Below are positions 1 to 5,747 of a stretch of 5,747 nucleotides of DNA, one piece after another. The notes beneath the pieces are model-generated. The model searched no databases, was not told the DNA's origin, and worked only from the letters and a program-made list of their open reading frames with translations. A program made the translations under genes and the position numbers. The DNA is from Caldithrix sp. (GTDB lineage: Bacteria; Zhuqueibacterota; Zhuqueibacteria; Oceanimicrobiales; Oceanimicrobiaceae): positions 1 through 5,747 of the forward strand of contig SMXE01000150.1 in assembly GCA_004357015.1 (NCBI GenBank), given 5' to 3'. The stretch's first letter is position 1; each line of letters starts with the position of its first letter.

Positions 1-1
1 A

Positions 2-780
<779 letters not shown>

Positions 781-797
781 GTATGTTCTGAAATCAA

Positions 798-1055
798 CTA
801 CGACGATAAGCCGTTTACGTGCACAGCCAGTCGTGATTTTTGATTCGCAGCTTTGTTTCTGTGAATGATGCCTTTGGAGGCCAGTTTGTCCAGTAGGCCT
901 TGCGTTTGAGAAAACAACTGCAGAGCCTCTTCTTTATTTTCCGATGCGAGTACCCTTTTGATTGCAGTTTTCATCCGGGATTTGTAATGCTTGTTGCGCT
1001 GCCTGGATTTTTCGCTCCTTCTTATTCTTCTAATAGCTGATGCGTAATTTGCCAT
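798..1055 (-). CDS. rpsT: 30S ribosomal protein bS20
   Basis: Primary 16S rRNA-binding protein of the small subunit, acting early in 30S assembly. The 85 residues match the usual length of 85-90. The N-terminus MANYASAIRRIRRSEKSRQR and the basic helical body, with segments such as RNKHYKSRMKTAIKRV and KGIIHRNKAANQKSRL, are typical of the family. ATG at 1055-1053 is chosen because it gives the family Met-Ala-Asn start and because AAGGAG lies upstream at 1075-1070, with a rather long gap of about 14 bases. No upstream in-frame start is available. The stop is TAG. The gene is monocistronic, with its own promoter (1106-1134) and terminator (704-780), and converges on guaB. The predicted 5' leader is only about 43 nt. 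Confidence 0.97.
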   Translation of the reverse strand: MANYASAIRRIRRSEKSRQRNKHYKSRMKTAIKRVLASENKEEALQLFSQTQGLLDKLASKGIIHRNKAANQKSRLAVHVNGLSS

Positions 1056-1105
1056 GCCGTAATTACTTTCTCCTTAACAAATGCTCGATTTCTTATTTTG
1101 CCCCG

Positions 1106-1134
1106 AATATACGAAAATATGTGAAGCATGTCAA
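1106..1134 (-). promoter_or_regulatory. Promoter of rpsT (sigma70-type)
   Basis: Reading leftwards, a perfect -35 TTGACA (1134-1129) is followed after 17 bases by -10 TATATT (1111-1106). The predicted start is near 1099, giving a short leader before the rpsT ATG at 1055. Strength and position fit a ribosomal protein gene. Called from consensus match only. Confidence 0.7.
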
Positions 1135-1147
1135 TAAAAAAACGTAA

Positions 1148-1175
1148 TTGAGGCGGCATTTCTCTTTAATATACT
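1148..1175 (+). promoter_or_regulatory. Possible upstream second promoter for the STAS gene
   Basis: TTGAGG (1148-1153) is followed after 16 bases by TATACT (1170-1175), which would read towards the STAS gene about 130 bases away. The match is moderate, the region is AT-rich and a better promoter lies downstream, so this may be chance. Confidence 0.25.
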
Positions 1176-1198
1176 CCGACTTACGTTCAAACTTTTTC

Positions 1199-1228
1199 TT
1201 GACTTTTTTGCGCTTTTTGTTTTATTAT
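1199..1228 (+). promoter_or_regulatory. Main promoter of the STAS gene, with phased T-tracts
   Basis: The -35 TTGACT (1199-1204) is followed after 18 bases by -10 TATTAT (1223-1228). T-tracts begin at 1193, 1204 and 1214, about one helical turn apart, so the DNA here is probably bent. The predicted start near 1235 gives a leader of roughly 75 nt before the ATG at 1309. Confidence 0.6.
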
Positions 1229-1308
1229 AACAGATACAAATCTTCGCTTTCTGAGTTCTTTACAACAGGCAATCATCTTACTTTTTTGTCCCCGATTAAG
1301 GAGGGTCT

Positions 1309-1647
1309 ATGAAAATCAAAGAACGAATGGTCGGTGATGTTGCTATTTTAGACGTAAGCGGAAAACTTATGGGTGGGCCTCCCGGATCAGACGAGTTCAG
1401 GGATGCGATATACGGTTTTATTGACAAAGGGATCACGAACGTCGTAGTAGATTTGTCTGAAGTTAAGCGCATGAATAGCTCAGGCTTGGGCATTCTTATC
1501 TCGGCCTTGACCTCCTTGAAAAATAAGGGGGGAAATTTGAAATTGGCGTCCATCGATGAAATGATGGAAGGAATTTTGGTCATGACGAAGTTGAACACCA
1601 TTTTCGAGGCGTATGAAACCGCCGAAGGTGCTGCAAAGAGTTTTTAG
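1309..1647 (+). CDS. STAS-domain protein, anti-sigma factor antagonist-like (SpoIIAA/RsbV type)
   Basis: A 112-residue single STAS domain. Family members are switched by Ser/Thr phosphorylation and, when unphosphorylated, bind a partner-switch kinase (anti-sigma factor). The fold pattern is visible: beta strand VAILDVSGKL (11-20), NVVVDLSEVKRM (44-55), then the phospho-site loop NSSGLG (56-61) before a helix, and the late segment GGNLKLASI (74-82). Ser57/Ser58 are the candidate phosphorylation sites; the residue before them is Asn rather than the Asp of SpoIIAA. An excellent SD site, AAGGAGG (1298-1304), lies 4 bases before the ATG. The gene stands alone between its own promoter and terminator, and no anti-sigma kinase, phosphatase or sigma factor is visible next to it. 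It could act in stress or developmental sigma control, or in another partner-switch signal path. Domain call firm, pathway unknown. Confidence 0.88.
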   Translation: MKIKERMVGDVAILDVSGKLMGGPPGSDEFRDAIYGFIDKGITNVVVDLSEVKRMNSSGLGILISALTSLKNKGGNLKLASIDEMMEGILVMTKLNTIFEAYETAEGAAKSF

Positions 1648-1705
1648 GCAGATCACAAAGTGTTAAAATGACTGTTCAAATAACCGTGATTAGTCGTAGT
1701 TTTCT

Positions 1706-1731
1706 GGGAGCTTTAAGGGCTCTCTTTTTTT
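1706..1731 (+). terminator. Intrinsic terminator after the STAS gene
   Basis: A 6-bp stem, GGGAGC (1706-1711) with GCTCTC (1719-1724, one G-U pair), has a 7-base loop and is followed directly by seven T's (1725-1731). It lies 59 bases after the STAS stop codon and separates that gene from the EF-G paralogue. Confidence 0.75.
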
Positions 1732-1802
1732 AGCCCATGCAGAGCCTGCGGGCAGTGTTTTTGTCGTAGAAAATGTAGTTAGTTCTGTTAATGAATGAGC
1801 CG

Positions 1803-1808
1803 TGGAGG
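1803..1808 (+). promoter_or_regulatory. Ribosome binding site that sets a GTG start for the EF-G paralogue
   Basis: TGGAGG lies 6 bases before the in-frame GTG at 1815-1817. The ATG at 1791 has no purine-rich SD site in front of it, and this SD lies inside the extension it would add. A weak -10-like TGTTAA (1786-1791) would also place transcription start after that ATG. Confidence 0.7.
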
Positions 1809-1814
1809 TTAACT

Positions 1815-3881
1815 GTGAAAGAGTATTCTCCTGAGAACATACGAAACCTGGCGATCATTGGTCACGCGACTGTTGGAAAAACTACTTTAGCCGAAGCCCT
1901 ACTTTTTTCTGCTGGTGAAGTCAACCGGCAGGGGACTGTGAACGACGGTTCTACTGTTTCAGATTACAATGCAGACGAGATCGATCGACAAATTTCTATC
2001 AGTACGGGATTGCTCCACTGTGAGTGGAAGAACTGCAAATTGAATCTTCTTGATACGCCGGGCTACTCGGATTTTATCGGCGAGGTGAAAGGAACATTGC
2101 GAGTGGCTGATCTGGGTATCATCGTTTTGAATGCTGTCTCCGGGGTGGAAGTTGGTACGGAAAGTGTGTGGAAACTCGCCGATGGTTACAGTGTTTCCAC
2201 ACTCTTTTTCGTCAATAGAATGGACAAGGAGCATGCGGATTATGATAAATCGTTTGCTGCGGTTCAACGCCACTTCAAGAACAAAGGCGTTCAGATTCAT
2301 ATGCCGATAAATCCTGGCCAGGATTTCGACTCTTTTGTTGATCTGATCAAGATGAAACTTGTAAAGTATGACGGATCTGGCAAATATACTGCCAGTGAGG
2401 TGCCGGATGACCTCAAGAGCGAAGCGGAGAAGCTGCACGAAAAACTGGTTGAACTCGCCGCGGAAAGCGACGATGAATTGCTGGAAAAGTTCTTTGAAGA
2501 AGGCAGTCTGTCCGAAAATGATATCAAAAGAGGCCTGAAGGTCGGCATTGTTAAACGGTCTCTATTTCCGGTCTTGTGCGGTTCGGCGGCCAGGAACATC
2601 GGCGTTCAGCACCTGATGGATTTTGTCACTGAGTATGGCACGTCACCGGCCGACCGCGAGCCAGAGGTCGCCAAAAAGGCTGGCAGCGGGGAGGAGATCA
2701 AGCTACCTTGTGCTGTTGATGCGCCGCTGGCTATGCTTATATTTAAGACCGTCAACGAGGAGCATCTTGGTGAGATGTCATTTTTTCGAATCATGTCTGG
2801 CAAGCTCGTGGCCGGCACTGACGTGCTAAATGCCACGCGAAATGTTGTTGAAAAAATCGGGCAGATTTACTTGATGAATGGCAAGACTCGCAAAGAAATA
2901 AGGTCATTGAATGTCGGTGACATAGGCGCCACCGTGAAGCTAAAAGACACGCATACCGGAAACACGCTGTGCGACAAGAAAAAACCCGTAGTGGTCGCAG
3001 GAATCGATTTTCCGCCACCCGTGATTAGAATTGCCGTAGAGCCAAAGGCGAAGGGTGACGAAGATAAAATTTTCAGCGGTCTTCACACGCTGCACGAGCA
3101 GGATCCAACCTTTCTGGTAAACTACGATGGTGAGTTGCATCAAACCATCATCTCGGGCCAGGGCGAGCTGCATCTGGACATCGTTGTGAGACGCCTCAAG
3201 GAAAAGTTCGGTGTTGATGTGGAATTGGTTGAGCCGAAAATCCCATACCGGGAGACCGTCCATGGCCGAGCAGAAGTCCAGGGCAAGTACAAGAAGCAGT
3301 CAGGTGGCCGGGGACAGTATGGAGATGTGTGGATTAAGATCGAACCCCAGCCTAGTGGCAGCGGCTTTGAGTTTGTCAACGCCATTGTAGGTGGCGTCAT
3401 TCCCGGAAAGTTTATCCCGGCAGTTGAAAAGGGAATTAAGGAGGCGATGGATGATGGCGTGCTAGCTGGTTATCAAGCCACAGATGTTAAGGTGACGCTC
3501 TATGACGGCAGTTACCACAACGTCGATTCATCCGAAATGGCATTCAAGGTTGCCGGTTCCATGGCTTTTAAAAAAGCATTTAGGGAAGCCAAGCCGGTGT
3601 TGCTGGAACCCATTTATGAGGTTGAAGTCGTGGTTCCGGAAGAATATATGGGCGATGTCATGGGGGATATTTCCAGTCGCAGAGGCAAAATATCGGGCAT
3701 GGAGTCTGAAGGGCATTTTCAGATTGTTAAAGCCAAAGTTCCGCTGGCCGAGCTGTACAAGTACTCGACGACTTTGCGGTCGATCACGCACGGCCGTGGC
3801 ATTCATCGAAGAAAATTTGCAAGTTACGAAGTCATGCCGCACGATTTCACGCAGAAGATAATTGCGGCCGCACAGGAGTAG
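1815..3881 (+). CDS. fusA: Elongation factor G paralogue (EF-G-like translational GTPase)
   Basis: Ribosome-dependent GTPase of the EF-G family, 688 residues from the GTG start (696 from ATG 1791), normal EF-G length. G domain: P-loop GHATVGKTT (16-24), switch I RQISIST (58-64), DTPGYSDF (80-87), NRMD (134-137), GSA (256-258). Domain III carries GQGELHLDIVVRRL (448-461). Domain IV has SGGRGQYG (496-503) and the tip DGSYHNVDSSEMAF (564-577). Domain V has YMGDVMGDISSRRG (611-624). The domain IV tip needed for translocation is therefore kept. The G domain is unlike canonical EF-G: the AHIDAGKTT P-loop is replaced, the switch I Thr is Ser, and the catalytic His after DTPG is Tyr84. This places it with EF-G-like paralogues rather than str-operon EF-G. 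The role could be elongation, recycling or a stress variant. No str-operon genes adjoin it. It converges on mazG with 50 bases between and no clear terminator. Confidence 0.92.
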   Translation: MKEYSPENIRNLAIIGHATVGKTTLAEALLFSAGEVNRQGTVNDGSTVSDYNADEIDRQISISTGLLHCEWKNCKLNLLDTPGYSDFIGEVKGTLRVADLGIIVLNAVSGVEVGTESVWKLADGYSVSTLFFVNRMDKEHADYDKSFAAVQRHFKNKGVQIHMPINPGQDFDSFVDLIKMKLVKYDGSGKYTASEVPDDLKSEAEKLHEKLVELAAESDDELLEKFFEEGSLSENDIKRGLKVGIVKRSLFPVLCGSAARNIGVQHLMDFVTEYGTSPADREPEVAKKAGSGEEIKLPCAVDAPLAMLIFKTVNEEHLGEMSFFRIMSGKLVAGTDVLNATRNVVEKIGQIYLMNGKTRKEIRSLNVGDIGATVKLKDTHTGNTLCDKKKPVVVAGIDFPPPVIRIAVEPKAKGDEDKIFSGLHTLHEQDPTFLVNYDGELHQTIISGQGELHLDIVVRRLKEKFGVDVELVEPKIPYRETVHGRAEVQGKYKKQSGGRGQYGDVWIKIEPQPSGSGFEFVNAIVGGVIPGKFIPAVEKGIKEAMDDGVLAGYQATDVKVTLYDGSYHNVDSSEMAFKVAGSMAFKKAFREAKPVLLEPIYEVEVVVPEEYMGDVMGDISSRRGKISGMESEGHFQIVKAKVPLAELYKYSTTLRSITHGRGIHRRKFASYEVMPHDFTQKIIAAAQE

Positions 3882-3931
3882 ACAGAAAAGTAGCGTTCGT
3901 AGATGGCAGGGGACAGAGCGCAGGGGCGCCG

Positions 3932-4726
3932 TCAACGGGCATTTTGCCGCTTTGCCTTTTCCCAGAGCTCATCCATTTCTTGCAAAGTTGCCTCACTCAT
4001 GTTACGGTTGGCAGCTTCGAAGTGTGCTTCCACCTGCTTGAATCTCTGGCTGAACTTTTTGATGGTCTTGCGCAGCGCGTCTTCCGGATTGACATTTATG
4101 AAGCGGGAGAGATTGACCATTGAAAACATCAAATCCCCAAATTCTTCTTCGATGTTATCCGGGTTTTCGTTTTCGCACGCCTCTTTTAGCTCATCCAATT
4201 CTTCCAGAACTTTAGCCCAAACCGGCTTTGTCTCAGGCCAGTCAAAGCCCACTGTCGATGCTTTTTGTTGAATGCGCCACGCACGCAGCAGAGCGGAGAG
4301 CGCTTTTGGCACACCGTCGATGGTGGACGATTTGCCTTCCTGCTTCTTGATTTTCTCCCAATTCACGGATTGCTCCGCGGCGGAATTGATTTCTACGTCG
4401 CCAAACACGTTGGGGTGGCGTCTGATCAGTTTGTCAGAAATCGCCTCAACAACGTCTGAAATTTCAAAGGCACCCCGCTCTGCCGCGATTTGAGCATGAA
4501 AAATGGTTTGTAGCAGCAGGTCGCCGAGTTCTTCTTGCAGGTGGTGTGCATCGCCGCTGTCAATTGCTTCCAGCACTTCGTAGGCCTCTTCCAGCAGATA
4601 CTGCCGCAACGTTTCATGGGTCTGCTCCCGGTCCCAGGGGCAGCCATCCGGCGCCCGTAATCTGGCCATGATCGCAATCAGGGTTTCGAACTTTTGGCCG
4701 GGAGATTTCGAGTTGTCTTTTGTCAT
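3932..4726 (-). CDS. mazG: MazG nucleoside triphosphate pyrophosphohydrolase
   Basis: Cytosolic Mg2+-dependent all-alpha NTP-PPase that cleaves (d)NTPs to NMP plus PPi, and is known in E. coli for clearing aberrant nucleotides and moderating the stringent response. The 264 residues match the two-domain family length (263 in E. coli). The N-terminus has the hallmark LRAPDGCPWDREQTHETL (23-40). The first metal-binding set is EEAYE (46-50) with EELGD (65-69). The linker has RRHPNVFGD (102-110). The second, catalytic-type set is EELDE (175-179) with EEEFGD (193-198). Both sets are intact. ATG at 4726-4724 is chosen because the N-terminus fits the family, with AGGAAGA (4740-4734) as a fair SD site 7 bases away. 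The stop is TGA. A TTGACA promoter lies just upstream, and transcription from the plus strand may run antisense to the whole gene. Confidence 0.96.
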   Translation of the reverse strand: MTKDNSKSPGQKFETLIAIMARLRAPDGCPWDREQTHETLRQYLLEEAYEVLEAIDSGDAHHLQEELGDLLLQTIFHAQIAAERGAFEISDVVEAISDKLIRRHPNVFGDVEINSAAEQSVNWEKIKKQEGKSSTIDGVPKALSALLRAWRIQQKASTVGFDWPETKPVWAKVLEELDELKEACENENPDNIEEEFGDLMFSMVNLSRFINVNPEDALRKTIKKFSQRFKQVEAHFEAANRNMSEATLQEMDELWEKAKRQNAR

Positions 4727-4748
4727 ATACTGGTCTTCCTGTTATAGT
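4720..4748 (+). promoter_or_regulatory. Candidate rightward promoter overlapping the mazG start
   Basis: TTGTCA (4720-4725), 17 bases, then TATAGT (4743-4748): each hexamer is 5 of 6 to consensus, with ideal spacing. Predicted start is near 4755. It would fire into the 4755-5047 region and across the mazG promoter, facing it. The -35 lies in the first mazG codons, so coincidence is possible. Confidence 0.4.
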
Positions 4749-4766
4749 GTATAGTCGAGCGGGCCA

Positions 4767-4795
4767 AAGATATTCATTTCTCCGGATTTTGTCAA
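4767..4795 (-). promoter_or_regulatory. Promoter of mazG (sigma70-type)
   Basis: Reading leftwards, a perfect -35 TTGACA (4795-4790) is followed after 17 bases by TATCTT (4772-4767, 4 of 6). Predicted start is near 4760, about 34 nt before the mazG ATG. Confidence 0.55.
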
Positions 4796-4848
4796 TTAAA
4801 AGGAGCGTTCGAGTTGGCAGATGCTGCGCGGACTCGTGGAGTTTTTTC

Positions 4849-4971
4849 ATGATTTCTCGTGTCTCAGGTGGCTCAATTACTGAATACTTTCTACATGTGA
4901 AATGGCCTGATTCACGGTCACCACAGTCCGTTTTGCGGCAAATCCCACCTCTCAAACTTCTTGACTCTTAG
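4849..4971 (+). CDS. Possible 40-residue small protein
   Basis: ATG at 4849 has TGGAG (4837-4841) 7 bases in front and runs 40 codons to TAG at 4969-4971. The product starts MISRVSGGSITEYF and ends LPPLKLLDS-like (IPPLKLLDS); it is basic and Ser-rich, with no membrane segment and no motif I recognise. The case for it is the SD spacing and the lack of any other gene here. The case against it is the short length and ordinary composition. It could be a leader peptide, since a promoter and the T8 hairpin follow it at once. Confidence 0.15.
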   Translation: MISRVSGGSITEYFLHVKWPDSRSPQSVLRQIPPLKLLDS

Positions 4972-4989
4972 ACATTTTTTATCTATTTT
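4961..4989 (+). promoter_or_regulatory. Candidate promoter for the 5101 gene pair
   Basis: TTGACT (4961-4966), 17 bases, then TATTTT (4984-4989). Predicted start is near 4996, so the T8 hairpin would form at the very 5' end of the transcript, about 100 bases before the ATG at 5101. Confidence 0.45.
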
Positions 4990-4992
4990 TGT

Positions 4993-5047
4993 CACTGACT
5001 TTTGTTGCGCCTGAGGGCGAAGTTTTCCAAAAAGTCGTGTTTTTTTT
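4993..5047 (+). terminator. Hairpin with T8 tract: terminator or attenuator
   Basis: CAC-T-GACTTTT (4993-5003) pairs with AAAAGTCGTG (5030-5039), ten base pairs with one bulged T. An inner stem CGCC (5008-5011) with GGCG (5016-5019) closes a TGAG loop. Eight T's follow directly (5040-5047). The T-run is only on the plus strand, so it acts on rightward transcription. No plus-strand gene ends just upstream. Confidence 0.6.
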
Positions 5048-5100
5048 GATATGGTTTCCTTTGCAAGCGTCTTTGCATGTAATTATCTTATAAAGCTGCG

Positions 5101-5382
5101 ATGTTCTTACAGAATTTGTTTGTTAAGCGACAACCCCGGAAATTTGCCTATACGCCTTTTTATTATTCTGAACCTGACGACGAGGACGAATCAGGCCCTC
5201 GTATCAGATTTAAGAGTATCAGAAATGGCGCTCCGGTCTCAAAAAAGTCTGTGCGTAGGCTGGTGTTCTTAGCAATATTTTTTGTGTTCCTTTTATACTT
5301 TCTTTGGGGGGCAGTACAAAAGGAAATGCAAATTTTTGAGATCGAGAGTATCAAGATCGAGCCGGCCCCAAGCGATTACTGA
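5101..5382 (+). CDS. Small single-span membrane protein, function unknown
   Basis: The product has 93 residues. I do not know its function. The N-terminal part is basic and aromatic (MFLQNLFVKRQPRKFAYTPF, 1-20), followed by YY, an acidic patch EPDDEDE (24-30) and a mixed stretch RIRFKSIRNG (34-43). A basic KKSVRR (48-53) precedes one hydrophobic segment, about 54-70 (LVFLAIFFVFLLYFLWG), and a short tail ends at residue 93. The positive-inside rule puts the N-terminus in the cytoplasm and the tail outside. It resembles short proteins with a Tyr-rich N-terminus and one C-terminal helix found in FCB-group genomes; this is a recollection, not a search. No SD site precedes the ATG. TATAAA (5089-5094) just before it raises the chance of a leaderless message, and no earlier in-frame start is available because TAA lies at 5080-5082. 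TTG at 5116 is an alternative start. It is probably co-transcribed with the next gene, 19 bases on. Confidence 0.7.
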   Translation: MFLQNLFVKRQPRKFAYTPFYYSEPDDEDESGPRIRFKSIRNGAPVSKKSVRRLVFLAIFFVFLLYFLWGAVQKEMQIFEIESIKIEPAPSDY

Positions 5383-5401
5383 TCTTCAGGATCATCGAGA
5401 C

Positions 5402-5747
5402 GTGTCTCAAGTAGCTCAAACACAACCTCAAGCAACATCAGACAAAGGCGGGCACCCGACTTTGTCCGCATGGCGCAGCTTGCTGCACAGGGTTGACCTG
5501 CAATTGGCTTCTTGCTGGCATGTTTTTGTTGAGCGTTTCAGATTTCTCCCCATCCGGTTTAAACTCGGTTTGATTATTCTGGCCATCGTGATTGCAGTGC
5601 TGATCGTATTCAGCTTCATCGTGCTGCGGAGTCAGGAAGCGGCTTTCATGCGGAGAATGACCGAGGTCAACGCCATTCTTCTAAGAAATCTGTCCGATTC
5701 TGCCAAAGGTGATTTGCTGCTTGGCAAGAACGATCAGGTGAAAGAAG
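5402..5747 (+). CDS. N-terminus of a membrane-anchored protein, sensor-like (3' end outside window)
   Basis: A frame open from 5273 to the window end. The best start is GTG at 5402 with AGGA (5388-5391) 10 bases before it; TTG at 5462 is an alternative. There is no ATG before the membrane segment, so an ATG-only search would miss it. The 115 visible residues are a polar Gln/Ser/Thr-rich cytoplasmic head (1-24), an amphipathic stretch (25-47), RFLPIRFKL (47-55), one hydrophobic helix about 55-75 (LGLIILAIVIAVLIVFSFIVL), then RSQEAAFMRRMTEVNAILLR and NLSDSAKGDLLLGKND (97-111). A short IRxKL helix followed by a periplasmic region opening with a 'NL..SA...LL' pattern is a common start of HAMP-containing receptors: adenylate/guanylate cyclases, histidine kinases or PP2C phosphatases. 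The output domain lies outside the window, so the class cannot be told. Confidence 0.6.
   Translation, partial: MSQVAQTQPQATSDKGGHPTLSAWRSLLHRVDLQLASCWHVFVERFRFLPIRFKLGLIILAIVIAVLIVFSFIVLRSQEAAFMRRMTEVNAILLRNLSDSAKGDLLLGKNDQVKE

Larger units (their letters stand above)
4755..5047 (+). ncRNA. Possible untranslated RNA between mazG and the membrane-protein gene
   Basis: This stretch holds no recognisable protein gene. It is framed by a candidate promoter (4720-4748) on its left and a strong hairpin with eight T's (4993-5047) on its right, both on the plus strand. That would give an RNA of about 290 nt. Inside is a small hairpin GTGAA/TTCAC near 4900-4920 and a 40-codon ORF. I see no signature of 6S, SRP, tmRNA or RNase P RNA, nor a riboswitch I recognise. 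It could equally be a leader or a plain intergenic spacer. Confidence 0.25.

Noticed and set aside
1296..1601. 101-codon ORF antisense to the STAS gene
   Set aside because: It mirrors the STAS codons, ends in the STAS SD site, and has no recognisable motif or SD site.
1791..1793. ATG as the start of the EF-G paralogue
   Set aside because: No SD site, and a strong SD plus in-frame GTG lie 24 bases downstream. Kept as an alternative only.
3917..3930. GC-rich GCGC..GCGC/GGCGCC palindrome between EF-G and mazG as a terminator
   Set aside because: The stem is only about 4 bp and no T-run follows on either strand.
3528..3935. 135-codon ORF on the minus strand over the EF-G 3' end
   Set aside because: It is a shadow of conserved EF-G domains IV-V; the product is Arg/His/Cys-rich without motifs.
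3903..4271. 122-codon ORF antisense to mazG
   Set aside because: Ser/Leu/Phe-rich product typical of the complement of an acidic, helical protein gene; mazG is certain here.
4614..4955. 113-codon ORF on the minus strand across the mazG start
   Set aside because: It would overlap the first third of the N-terminal MazG domain in another frame, and it crosses the mazG promoter. Its internal ATG at 4850-4848 (product MKKLHESAQH...) has no convincing SD site.
5051..5272. 73-codon ORF on the plus strand overlapping the 93-residue membrane protein gene
   Set aside because: It lies in another frame, its product has no coherent features beyond a Cys-rich start, and no SD site precedes it. The 5101 frame gives a well-ordered single-span protein. 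After its stop at 5272 the same frame reopens and later carries the 5402 gene.

Overview
This is an ordinary chromosomal stretch from a Gram-negative-type bacterium of moderate GC content. Genes on both strands are tightly spaced, promoters are sigma70-like (TTGACA/TATAAT types), and several genes have clear Shine-Dalgarno (SD) sites. The SD use, the TTGACA-type promoters and at least one probable GTG start argue against a typical Bacteroidota genome. The protein sequences (EF-G paralogue, small STAS protein, short N-in membrane protein with a Tyr-rich N-terminus) feel closest to deep FCB-group lineages such as Calditrichota/KSB1-like bacteria. That placement is a weak inference from memory, not a result.

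Layout, left to right. 2-709 (+) is the 3' part of guaB (IMP dehydrogenase). It converges on rpsT (ribosomal protein bS20, 798-1055, -), and a long hairpin between them has its U-tract on the rpsT side. A divergent AT-rich region (1056-1308) holds the rpsT promoter and a strong promoter with phased T-tracts for a single STAS-domain anti-sigma-antagonist-like gene (1309-1647, +), which is closed by its own intrinsic terminator. Next is a full-length EF-G paralogue (1815-3881, +), probably starting at a GTG rather than the upstream ATG. It converges, with only 50 bases between and no visible terminator, on mazG (3932-4726, -).

The 374 bases between mazG and the next gene (4727-5100) hold no recognisable protein gene but are rich in signals. 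They contain a mazG promoter, an opposing promoter reading rightwards, a 40-codon ORF with a fair SD site, a third promoter, and a strong hairpin followed by eight T's. The region could make a roughly 290-nt RNA, or could act as a leader/attenuator for the downstream pair. That pair is a 93-residue single-span membrane protein of unknown function (5101-5382) and, 19 bases further on, the N-terminus of a membrane-anchored protein with a sensor-like layout (5402 to the window end).

Most of the named genes are housekeeping: GMP synthesis, ribosome assembly, translation elongation/recycling and nucleotide-pool cleaning. The STAS protein and the truncated receptor point to signalling. I found no mobile element, CRISPR array, tRNA or rRNA, and no clear new multi-gene system. 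The best leads are the 4720-5100 regulatory region and the membrane-protein pair after it.
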